A stretch of 7,474 nt of DNA from Clostridia bacterium (GTDB taxonomy: Bacteria; Bacillota; DSM-16504; Desulfitibacterales; Desulfitibacteraceae): contig JAGXSK010000011.1 in NCBI GenBank assembly GCA_018333845.1, forward strand, positions 1 through 7,474, written 5' to 3'. Position numbers and translations under genes: made by a program. The notes beneath the pieces were generated by a model. The model had not been told where the DNA came from and did not search any database. It saw only the letters and a program-made list of their open reading frames with translations. Shown piece after piece: positions 1 to 6,482 of this stretch (positions within the stretch are counted from its first letter, which is position 1; every line of letters starts with the position of its first letter).

Positions 1-903
1 AGAAAGAAAAACTGCTCCTTCTTTTATTCCTAACTCATAAAATTTCGGTTCTAAATTACCTGCTATATAGGTTTCAACGATAAAGGACATTAATCTTGGA
101 ACGCTTTTAATAGCACTAACTAAAACTGTATCAGGTGCTATTGGATTCTGATCCTGGTTGCTAGCAATAGCCAATACGCCTCTTTCTCTAGCTGCCTCGA
201 TTACGCCCAAACCTGCCTGGTTAGCATTACCCATTACTATATCTGCTCCTTGGTCAATCATGGCTAAAGCAGTTTCCTTGGCTTTTGAAACATCTTCATT
301 AGTTCCTGTTAATGTAGTAAGAACTCTTGCATCTGGATTAACATATTCTACCCCTTCTTTAAAACCTTGAATTGATAAGGATATGGGTGGAATTTCAGCT
401 CCGCCGATGCCGCCAACCACATTCGTTTCTGTCATTAATCCTGCTACAACTCCCATGAGAAATCCTTGTTGCCTGTTAGCTAAATTGGCCGACCCTAAAT
501 TCGGGGGTTCTGAAATATTGCTGCTAACTACGATAAATTTTACATCAGGAAAATCTGGTGCAACGCTTTTGGCTGCCTCACCAAATTGGAAACCATGCCC
601 GAATATAATATCATAACCTTGAATAGCATAGCCCCTGAAGTATTCTTCCATGTCAGATGGTGAAACGCTTTCAACATATGATGTTTCTACCCCAAATTTC
701 TCTTCGGTTCCCATAAGACCCTCATAAGCTGATGCATTCCAACCCATGTCATTTATAGGTCCAGATAGCAAAAGTGCAACCTTTATAGCTTTCTCTTGAG
801 GCTCCCCATTGGGTTCACTGGTTGGTGCATTTTGGCCGCAACCAACAGCAAGAAAAGCAACAGTTACTAAAACTATCAACATAATAAAAAGATTCTTTTT
901 CAT
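1..903 (-). CDS. Bmp-family (PnrA/Med-like) nucleoside-binding lipoprotein of an ABC importer, 3' end outside the window
   Basis: This is probably the extracellular substrate-binding lipoprotein of a purine-nucleoside ABC importer. The frame is open from ATG at 903 to the window edge, giving 301 codons; family members are usually about 340-380 residues, so the C-terminus is missing. Residues 1-22 form a lipoprotein signal: MKKN, a hydrophobic core, then LAVGC with Cys22 as the likely lipidated residue. GPINDMGWN at residues 48-56 followed by SAYEGL matches the ligand-pocket signature of Bmp proteins, and a later NRQQGFLMGVVAGLM segment is also typical. ATG is the first possible start because an in-frame TGA lies two codons upstream; a purine-rich AAGAAGGGGG precedes it. 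It lies 170 bases downstream of two nucleoside-type permeases on the same strand, which supports the assignment. Purine or nucleoside specificity is inferred from family and context; the exact ligand cannot be read from the sequence. Confidence 0.9.
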   Translation of the reverse strand, partial: MKKNLFIMLIVLVTVAFLAVGCGQNAPTSEPNGEPQEKAIKVALLLSGPINDMGWNASAYEGLMGTEEKFGVETSYVESVSPSDMEEYFRGYAIQGYDIIFGHGFQFGEAAKSVAPDFPDVKFIVVSSNISEPPNLGSANLANRQQGFLMGVVAGLMTETNVVGGIGGAEIPPISLSIQGFKEGVEYVNPDARVLTTLTGTNEDVSKAKETALAMIDQGADIVMGNANQAGLGVIEAARERGVLAIASNQDQNPIAPDTVLVSAIKSVPRLMSFIVETYIAGNLEPKFYELGIKEGAVFLS

Positions 904-960
904 TTTTCAAACATCCCCCTTCTTTTTTGTTACATACGAACAAAATTTTCGTCAAGCTAA

Positions 961-982
961 TTTAAACTATGTGTTGTTTAAA
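961..982. promoter_or_regulatory. Perfect 7-bp inverted repeat upstream of the binding-protein gene
   Basis: TTTAAAC and GTTTAAA are separated by an 8-base spacer. The dyad lies 58-79 bases upstream of the binding-protein start, inside the 170-base gap after the second permease. The stem is AT-rich and no U-tract follows, so it is not an intrinsic terminator. It could be an operator, or an mRNA hairpin that sets the level of the binding protein relative to the permeases. The role is inferred; the dyad itself is directly visible. Confidence 0.3.
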
Positions 983-1073
983 ATCACCTGCCTTTAAGGT
1001 ACTTTGTAAACTTTTTATTTGTAATTCCTAGTAACTTTTTGAGGTGCCTTCATCTTTTTCAAATTGCTAGTGA

Positions 1074-2009
1074 TTACTCCTTAACATACGGTTTCCCGGA
1101 GGCAGCTGGAGGATTAACCCTACCTACCAAACCTGCTAGTGCTAAAACAGTTAAGATATAAGGAATCATGAGGAAAAATTGATATGGAATGGTGTTACCT
1201 CCTGCTTGAAGACGAAAATGTAGTGCATCTCCTGCTCCAAAAATTAAGGTTGCACCAAGAACACCCAATGGATTCCATTTACCAAAGATAACTGCTGCTA
1301 ACGCAATAAATCCCCTTCCAGCAACCATATCCTCTGTAAAAAAACTTAATAAGCCTAAGGATAAAAAAGCCCCAGCTGCACCAATAAGCATTGAACCAAA
1401 AATAATGGTTCCATATCTAATATTAAATACGTTAACTCCTAATGTATCTGCGGCTTTGGGGTGTTCTCCTACTGCTCTTATTTTAAGACCAATTGGTGTT
1501 TTATAAAGAACTATGTAAGTAAGTGGTACTAACAAAAGACCAATATATACGACAGGCATCTGTTTAAATATTGCGTGTCCTAGAATTGGGATATTTGATA
1601 AGACAGGTATAATCATGGGTTTAAAGGTGTCTATTTGTGGTGGAGCTAGGTTAACACCGAAGATTACTCTGGCAAAAGTTGTTGTTAAACCAAGTCCTAA
1701 AATATTTATTGCAGCTCCAATTACGACCTGTGAAGCTTTTAAGGTAACTACTAAATAAGCAAATAACAAGCCTACTAAACCACCACAAAGCATAGCAACT
1801 AGCATGCCTAACCACGCACTATTTAAATAATATGATCCAGCAACACCAGCTAAAGCACCTATTAGCATTTTCCCTTCAGCTCCGATATTTACAATGCCGC
1901 TTCGGCCCATAAAAATGAGCCCTATTGCCGCTAACAGTATAGGAGTTGCAGTTCTTATATCAGTTGCTAAAAAACTAATAACCGCATTTGCAAAACTTTC
2001 TGACAACAT
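1074..2009 (-). CDS. Nucleoside ABC transporter permease, NupQ/YufQ-like (BPD_transp_2)
   Basis: This is the second membrane subunit of the importer. The 311-residue protein is almost entirely hydrophobic, with about eight or nine possible membrane segments. Signatures of the BPD_transp_2 family are visible: GIVNIGAEGK at residues 38-47, KIRAVGEHPKAADTLGV at 176-192 (the cytoplasmic loop that should contact the ATPase), and GRGFIALAAVIFGKWNP at 231-247. This pattern fits NupQ of the B. subtilis guanosine importer NupNOPQ, and the length is normal for that subunit. ATG at 2009 follows a GGGGAGTG ribosome binding site. It starts 23 bases after the stop of the first permease and is surely co-transcribed with it. 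Substrate is inferred from family and context. Confidence 0.92.
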   Translation of the reverse strand: MLSESFANAVISFLATDIRTATPILLAAIGLIFMGRSGIVNIGAEGKMLIGALAGVAGSYYLNSAWLGMLVAMLCGGLVGLLFAYLVVTLKASQVVIGAAINILGLGLTTTFARVIFGVNLAPPQIDTFKPMIIPVLSNIPILGHAIFKQMPVVYIGLLLVPLTYIVLYKTPIGLKIRAVGEHPKAADTLGVNVFNIRYGTIIFGSMLIGAAGAFLSLGLLSFFTEDMVAGRGFIALAAVIFGKWNPLGVLGATLIFGAGDALHFRLQAGGNTIPYQFFLMIPYILTVLALAGLVGRVNPPAASGKPYVKE

Positions 2010-2032
2010 TTATTTCACTCCCCGGAATATTT

Positions 2033-3115
2033 TCATTTTAGACCGAAATACTTCCTGGCCTTTTTCCTGTTGTCTGGGCTTATCATTTGGCCTGCCACTA
2101 CAAAAATAATTACTAGTGCTTGAACAACATAGATTATGGCTACGGGGACACCTGCGGCCATTTGCATCATATTACCACCACTTCTCAACATTCCAAAGAG
2201 TAGTGCTCCAAATAAAATTCCTATAGGGGTATTCATCCCTAATAAGGCCACTGCAATTCCGTCAAAACCATATCCAGGTGATAAACTTTCGATAAGACGT
2301 TTTTGTATACCTAATAGTTCATTACTTCCAGCTAATCCTCCCATGCCACCAGCGATAAACATTATTAGAATTATATTTACTTCTGGCTTCATACCTGCAT
2401 AGCTTGCTGCATGAGGATTTTGTCCCACTACTCTTACTTCATATCCTCTGCTAGTTCTCCATAGGAAAATATAGTAGAAAAGAATTGCAAGTAATGCTAT
2501 AGTAATACCCAAATGTAATCTGGTTCCTTCTAAAATCCGTGGCAATTGGGCGGTTAATGCAACGGATGCAGTATGAGGAAAAGAACCAGGAGGTTCTTTC
2601 AATGGACCACTAACTAGATAACTAACCCAATAGATAGCTACGTAGTTAAACATCACTGTGGTTATAATTTCATTGGCACCAAATCGAACCTTCAACCAAC
2701 CAGCCAGAAGCCCCCACAGACCTCCACCAACAAAACCTGCGATAAGGGTTACTGGCAAGTGGATTAGCATATGTACTCCTTGCAGATAGATACCGGACAC
2801 TACGGCAAAAAAGGCACCCATGTATAGCTGACCTTCAGCCCCAATGTTAATTAAACCACAACGAAAAGCAAGAGCAAAACATAGACCGGTAAATATCAGG
2901 GGGATAGCTTTTACAAGAGTTTCTGCGATAGCATTCTTACTACCTAAAGCTCCCTGTAAAAGACTATTAAATGCTAGAGAAGGACTTATTCCTAGCATAT
3001 AGATTATAATACCGCTTATCAACAGGGAAAGAATAATTGAAACTATTGGTATAATTGCGTTTTTATAACTCTTTATAAGAAAATTAATAGAATTTTGTTT
3101 AAGATTTTCATTCAT
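2033..3115 (-). CDS. Nucleoside ABC transporter permease, NupP/YufP-like (BPD_transp_2)
   Basis: This is the first membrane subunit of the importer, 360 residues and the usual size for NupP-type permeases. It has a cytoplasmic basic N-terminus (residues 1-20), a first membrane segment at about 21-42, then the family signature GLINIGAEGQ at 87-96. NEIITTVMFNYVA lies at 148-160 and the ATPase-contact loop VRVVGQNPHAASYAGM at 227-242. GYGFDGIAVALLG at 281-293 and a basic C-terminal tail complete the pattern. ATG at 3115 is preceded by AGGAGG with a 6-base spacer, and the stop is TGA. It is the first gene of its operon: the upstream regulator gene ends in a terminator, and a candidate promoter and PucR-box-like site lie between. 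It should form a heterodimer with the next permease. No ATPase gene adjoins it in this window. Confidence 0.93.
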   Translation of the reverse strand: MNENLKQNSINFLIKSYKNAIIPIVSIILSLLISGIIIYMLGISPSLAFNSLLQGALGSKNAIAETLVKAIPLIFTGLCFALAFRCGLINIGAEGQLYMGAFFAVVSGIYLQGVHMLIHLPVTLIAGFVGGGLWGLLAGWLKVRFGANEIITTVMFNYVAIYWVSYLVSGPLKEPPGSFPHTASVALTAQLPRILEGTRLHLGITIALLAILFYYIFLWRTSRGYEVRVVGQNPHAASYAGMKPEVNIILIMFIAGGMGGLAGSNELLGIQKRLIESLSPGYGFDGIAVALLGMNTPIGILFGALLFGMLRSGGNMMQMAAGVPVAIIYVVQALVIIFVVAGQMISPDNRKKARKYFGLK

Positions 3116-3158
3116 TTTGACCCTCCTGTTTACGTAATTGAGCCCTTACTTCGTACTA

Positions 3159-3189
3159 AATATAGAAAAATTTAGTTTATTTAATTTAA
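3159..3189 (-). promoter_or_regulatory. Candidate promoter of the permease operon
   Basis: On the minus strand a good -10 hexamer, TATATT (3159-3164), is preceded by only a poor -35, TTAAAT (3184-3189), at 19 bases. Transcription would begin near 3152 and leave a leader of about 37 bases before ATG 3115. A strong -10 with a weak -35 fits an activator-dependent promoter, and a PucR-box-like site lies just upstream. The region is very AT-rich, so chance -10 matches are common. Confidence 0.35.
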
Positions 3190-3198
3190 TGAATATAA

Positions 3199-3211
3199 TT
3201 AACCATTTTAA
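3199..3211 (-). promoter_or_regulatory. Candidate PucR operator before the permease operon
   Basis: The minus strand reads TTAAAATGGTTAA. This matches 11 of 13 positions of the B. subtilis PucR box as I recall it, WWWCNTTGGTTAA, including an exact TGGTTAA. It sits within a dyad, ATTAA-N5-TTAAT. The decamer TAAAATGGTT inside it recurs upstream of the pucR-family gene at 4906-4915. It lies about 84-96 bases upstream of the permease start and about 35 bases upstream of the candidate -10. Binding by the neighbouring regulator is inferred. Confidence 0.42.
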
Positions 3212-3237
3212 TCAAAATGCCTTTATAAAAAGCCACT

Positions 3238-3263
3238 AAAAAAAAGATGCTCTAATTAGCATC
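3238..3263 (-). terminator. Rho-independent terminator overlapping the end of the PucR-family gene
   Basis: On the minus strand GATGCT and AGCATC form a perfect 6-bp stem around a 6-base loop (3246-3263), followed directly by eight T residues (3238-3245). The 5' arm includes the last Cys codon, and the TAA stop lies at the arm/loop junction. It should end the regulator transcript and insulate the permease operon, which therefore needs its own promoter. Confidence 0.85.
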
Positions 3264-4800
3264 CTTCGACAAAAGTATTCTTTTGTAACAGATTTTTTAT
3301 CCTTAATGCCACTAACAAATTAAAACGCACTTCGGGATCTTTTAAATCCATATTTAACAGCTTTTCTATCTGGTTTAAGCGATACTTAATAGTATTATAG
3401 TGAAAGAACATTTTATTAGCTGTTTCACTTATATTGCCATTGGCATTTAAGAAAACCCTTAAAGTGTTAATTAGTTCATCATCACAGTCGGAAAGTTTAC
3501 CTAAATACTGATCATAGAAGGATTGTATTTCGGTTTGATCATGACAGTTTATTAGCAAACGATAAAAACCAAGCCCTGAATAGTGATAAACACCGTGACC
3601 AGAAATGGAGTTTCCCATTTTGACTGCCGATTTTGCCTCTTGAAAGCTTGCTTTAATATTTTCAGCACCGTTATAGATACGTCCTATCCCTATAGAAAAC
3701 AAATTATTTCCTTTAATGCTCTCCATCAGATTTTTGGCTAGTTCAACAAAATAAACATCTCCATTATTAGGTGGTAATATCTTTGAAACATCAAAAATAG
3801 CTACTACAAGGTCTGAGATTCTTGTAATTATAACAGACATCTGCTTCCGGTTAAAAAAGCCTTCTATTGAAGTTATTGTATCCTTAAAATTTAAACTATT
3901 ACTGAAAATAACCATGACTACTTTTGATCCACTTAGATCAAGTTTGTAAAATTCCGCTCTATCTAACAATTCATCTTTATTTGTAAACCTGCCATGAAGT
4001 AAATCATACAAGAATTCATCTCTAAGGCTTTGCTCTGCTTTTTGAACTGAATGTAAACGATATATTTCCAAGGTTAGGATGATAACCACCTGGTTAACAA
4101 TAAAACTTTCAAGCTTATTTAATTTTTTATGCGACACGACAACAAGTTGGCCATGGGCCTTGTTAATAAGTTTAACAGGAAATTTTAACTGTAAATCATT
4201 TTCATTGCTAAGTTCTGTGAAAAAATATGCATTATTTCCTGATGATTTTGGATTCTTATATGCCAAAAGATTTCCAGAAGCATCATAGTACGCTATGGGT
4301 TTATTTATTAATTCTGATAATAGATAGACTATGGAAGTAACATCGCCACCTGCAAAAATATTTTCAAGTAGTCTCTCCTGAACCTGACTGGTTTCAATGT
4401 AGTCTGTCCCTTTTTGTTTTATTATTTCAGTTGTTACTGGATTGATAATATCTATCCATGGAATATGAAATGGAACATCAATTAATGGCAGGTCTAATCT
4501 GTCTGCTAGCTCCAAAACTTCTGGTAGAATATCTTGAATAAACCTAGACAGTTTAATTACAACTGCTGTTGCCCTTTTATTGCTAATATCCTCTAAAAGT
4601 TGATACAAGCTTTCAGGATTATCTTTGAATGCATAAGTTGTTGTTAGCAGGAGTTCACCACCTTTCAACCAATTAGCTACATCAGGGCTATCTATGACTG
4701 TGACACCTTTAATATATTTTGATAACCCTCCTTTTCCAGCTATAACACTAGCCTGCTTAAATGGAATTAGTTTTAAGGCTTCAGCAACAGTTATTGCCAA
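3256..4800 (-). CDS. PucR-family transcriptional regulator (purine catabolism type)
   Basis: This is a 514-residue DNA-binding regulator of the PucR/CdaR family, probably controlling the adjacent nucleoside importer. Domains, numbered from the TTG start: an N-terminal PucR ligand-sensing domain (about 2-125) opening with MAITVAEALKL; a central region with a CdaR-type GGDEF-like domain (about 265-400, without catalytic signature); and a C-terminal PucR-type helix-turn-helix (about 444-505) with NGNISETANKMFFHYNTIKY and a following RLNQIEKLL. A GTG at 4809 is in frame but lies inside the ribosome binding site AAAGGAGGTGA, so it is unlikely to be the start. TTG at 4800 has an ideal 8-base spacer from AGGAGG and gives the N-terminus typical of the family. 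Known homologues respond to purine breakdown; the effector here is unknown. The gene is divergent from an oxidoreductase gene. Confidence 0.9.
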   Translation of the reverse strand: MAITVAEALKLIPFKQASVIAGKGGLSKYIKGVTVIDSPDVANWLKGGELLLTTTYAFKDNPESLYQLLEDISNKRATAVVIKLSRFIQDILPEVLELADRLDLPLIDVPFHIPWIDIINPVTTEIIKQKGTDYIETSQVQERLLENIFAGGDVTSIVYLLSELINKPIAYYDASGNLLAYKNPKSSGNNAYFFTELSNENDLQLKFPVKLINKAHGQLVVVSHKKLNKLESFIVNQVVIILTLEIYRLHSVQKAEQSLRDEFLYDLLHGRFTNKDELLDRAEFYKLDLSGSKVVMVIFSNSLNFKDTITSIEGFFNRKQMSVIITRISDLVVAIFDVSKILPPNNGDVYFVELAKNLMESIKGNNLFSIGIGRIYNGAENIKASFQEAKSAVKMGNSISGHGVYHYSGLGFYRLLINCHDQTEIQSFYDQYLGKLSDCDDELINTLRVFLNANGNISETANKMFFHYNTIKYRLNQIEKLLNMDLKDPEVRFNLLVALRIKNLLQKNTFVEGC

Positions 4801-4805
4801 TATTC

Positions 4806-4816
4806 TCACCTCCTTT
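4806..4816 (-). promoter_or_regulatory. Near-perfect Shine-Dalgarno that decides the regulator start
   Basis: AAAGGAGGTGA on the minus strand is almost fully complementary to the 16S rRNA 3' end. AGGAGG ends 8 bases before TTG 4800, an ideal spacing. The upstream in-frame GTG (4807-4809) is part of the site itself and cannot be used with it. The strong site may compensate for the weak TTG codon. Confidence 0.75.
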
Positions 4817-4859
4817 GTAAAACGTGGTCAGGACCGTAAAGTCATTGTTTCTACTTACT

Positions 4860-4888
4860 AATCTACGCCTTATCACCGTCTTTGTAAA
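4860..4888 (-). promoter_or_regulatory. Candidate sigma-A promoter of the PucR-family gene
   Basis: On the minus strand TTTACA (4883-4888, 5 of 6 consensus bases) and TAGATT (4860-4865, 4 of 6) are separated by exactly 17 bases. Transcription would begin near 4853, giving a leader of about 50 bases before TTG 4800. The TAAAATGGTT box lies 17 bases upstream of the -35. Confidence 0.5.
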
Positions 4889-4905
4889 GTACTCCATTAC
4901 GATCA

Positions 4906-4915
4906 AACCATTTTA
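4906..4915 (-). promoter_or_regulatory. Second copy of the TAAAATGGTT box, upstream of the PucR-family gene
   Basis: The minus strand reads TAAAATGGTT, identical to ten bases of the site before the permease operon, then continues TG instead of AA. Over 13 positions it matches 9 of the recalled PucR-box consensus. It would sit about 53-62 bases upstream of the predicted transcription start, close to the 49-58 bases predicted for the permease copy. This would fit autoregulation. It also lies in the shared upstream region of the divergent oxidoreductase gene. Confidence 0.35.
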
Positions 4916-5063
4916 TAGGATTATCACACATATAACAAGTTATTAGTACCATTACTAACAAAAACTGGGTCCGGAATTAATTTGACTTATTTTTAGCTTT
5001 AGAAACTGGGCAGAATCGTCCAAAAAGTAGAAAAAATAAATAAATCAAGAGACTAAAATTCGA

Positions 5064-5069
5064 TATAAT
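5064..5069 (+). promoter_or_regulatory. Candidate -10 element of the oxidoreductase gene
   Basis: A perfect TATAAT lies 45-50 bases before ATG 5115 and would start a transcript near 5076. No recognisable -35 is present at 16-18 bases upstream (TAAATC at 17), so the promoter may be weak or need an activator. The AT-rich surroundings lower confidence. Confidence 0.4.
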
Positions 5070-5114
5070 AACTATATAAATAAAAAATACTTACTACAAA
5101 ATAGGAGGAGAATT

Positions 5115-6215
5115 ATGTCTATAACTATACCGAAAAAAATGTCAGGGGTATTACTTACTGGTCATGGTGGATTTGAAAAACTTGAATATAGAACAGATAT
5201 TAATGTACCAAAATTGGAAGCCAATGAAGTACTAATCAAAGTTGGTGGTGCAGCAGTAAACAATACAGACATAAATACAAGAATAGGCTGGTATTCCAAA
5301 AAAGTCAAAGAAGATACTAATACAGGTGGAGTAAAAGGATTTGACAGTGTAGATGATGAAGATGCTAGCTGGTCAGGGATTCCACTGCAGTTTCCTAGAA
5401 TTCAAGGCGCAGATGTCGCAGGAACAATTGTAGCTGTTGGTTCTGAAGTAAGTACTAACCGAATTGGTGAACGTGTACTTGTTAGAACAATTCAAGAACG
5501 TCCTTTATCAGAACATGGATTGAGCTGTATTACTTTTGGTTCTGAATGTGATGGTGGTTTTGCTGAATATACAAAGACGCCTGCTGATGAAGCTTTTACA
5601 ATTAACTCATTCCTTACAGATATTGAACTTGCTTCATTTCCTTGTGCATATTCAACAGCTGAAAACATGATCTGTCGGGTAGGTGTTAAAGAAGGAGATG
5701 TAGTTTTAATTCCTGGGTCATCGGGAGGTGTAGGTTCTGCTGCACTTCAATTAGTAAAAATTCGTGGAGCAAAAATTATAGCAATTTGTGAAGCTAATAA
5801 GGTTAATAGCATTAAGGAACTTGGCGCCGATAAAATCCTTGTTAGAAGTGAAAACATTACAGAGGCTCTTGGACATATGACAGTAGATGTTGTTCTTGAC
5901 ATGGTAGCAGGTCCTCTATTCAGTGATTATATGAATGTGTTAAAAAAAGGTGGAAAATACGGTACTGTAGGAGCCATTGCAGGTCCTTTGGTAGAACTGG
6001 ATGTTAGAACCCTTTACTTGAAAGACTTATCATTCTTTGGTTCAACATTCCAACCAAAAGATGTTTTTAGAAACCTTATTCGTTACATTGAAGAAGGTAA
6101 ACTTGTACCTATGGTGGCAAAAACATATCCACTCAAAAATATAAAGGAAGCTCAAGAAGCCTTCCTAGCTAAACAATTTGTAGGTAAATTGGTATTAGAT
6201 CCTGCACAACCCTAG
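5115..6215 (+). CDS. Zinc-independent medium-chain dehydrogenase/reductase (quinone-oxidoreductase/alcohol-dehydrogenase-like)
   Basis: This is a 366-residue cytoplasmic oxidoreductase that probably uses NADPH or NADH to reduce a quinone, enone or aldehyde-type substrate. The GroES-like N-terminal domain spans about 10-165 and the Rossmann domain about 180-310. The nucleotide-binding glycine motif GSSGGVGS is at 201-208. Where zinc alcohol dehydrogenases carry the catalytic Cys this protein has AVNNTDINTR (47-56), and GADVAG (98-103) replaces the GHE zinc motif. The four-Cys structural zinc loop is also absent, so it should be zinc-free. An insertion at about 61-92, ending SWSGIPLQFPRIQGAD, resembles the MDR9-like subgroup and makes the protein longer than typical quinone reductases (about 325 residues). 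ATG at 5115 follows AGGAGGAG with a good spacer. It is divergent from the PucR-family regulator; a functional link to purine uptake is not shown. Substrate unknown. Confidence 0.88.
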   Translation: MSITIPKKMSGVLLTGHGGFEKLEYRTDINVPKLEANEVLIKVGGAAVNNTDINTRIGWYSKKVKEDTNTGGVKGFDSVDDEDASWSGIPLQFPRIQGADVAGTIVAVGSEVSTNRIGERVLVRTIQERPLSEHGLSCITFGSECDGGFAEYTKTPADEAFTINSFLTDIELASFPCAYSTAENMICRVGVKEGDVVLIPGSSGGVGSAALQLVKIRGAKIIAICEANKVNSIKELGADKILVRSENITEALGHMTVDVVLDMVAGPLFSDYMNVLKKGGKYGTVGAIAGPLVELDVRTLYLKDLSFFGSTFQPKDVFRNLIRYIEEGKLVPMVAKTYPLKNIKEAQEAFLAKQFVGKLVLDPAQP

Positions 6216-6482
6216 TGAATGTCTTTTCGTGCACCTAATATACCATTCAGAAAGTTTATCCACATATGTTCTAGCGGACAGGATCTAAATCATAGAAATC
6301 ACCCCTTATAATAATATCGGCTAGATTTTTTGTATTTTAACTATAAGCATTATTGCCCTTCTTCTCATTATAATTTGCTCCAAGGATATCAATTATCTAC
6401 CTAGTTGTTTAAAATGCACTTTATTCGTTGAAATAGTAACTATGCTAATACAAATTGCAGTAAATTTTATATTACGCAAACC

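Larger units (their letters stand above)
4810..5114. other. Divergent intergenic region between the regulator and the oxidoreductase
   Basis: These 305 bases contain no gene I can support. They hold the regulator promoter and box on the minus strand, and the oxidoreductase -10 and ribosome binding site on the plus strand. AAACTGGG occurs twice as a direct repeat (4962-4969 and 5003-5010), 41 bases apart, close to four helical turns. That spacing could suit a protein bound on one face of the DNA, but the repeat is short. The part from about 5020 to 5100 is strongly AT-rich. Confidence 0.5.

Noticed and set aside
158..616. Plus-strand open frames opposite the binding-protein gene
   Set aside because: They are antisense to a clear Bmp-family protein, lack plausible ribosome sites and show no family features.
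937..951. CGAA-N7-TTCG before the binding-protein gene, resembling half-sites of a PurR box
   Set aside because: The arms are only 7 bases apart, while the B. subtilis PurR arrangement has half-sites separated by about 16-17 bases. The flanks also fit the consensus poorly.
925..956. TTGACG on the minus strand as a promoter for the binding-protein gene
   Set aside because: No acceptable -10 lies 16-18 bases downstream (TAACAA at 17), and transcription would start within or after the ribosome binding site.
1894..2402. Plus-strand open frames opposite the permeases
   Set aside because: They are mirror frames of membrane-protein codons, with no independent evidence of coding.
3116..3255. Purine riboswitch before the permease operon
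   Set aside because: I could not find the conserved three-stem core of the purine riboswitch in the leader, and the predicted leader of about 37 bases is too short to hold one.
6216..6330. Terminator for the oxidoreductase gene
   Set aside because: Only short stems with long loops are visible (for example TGAATG/CATTCA), without a T-tract directly after them.
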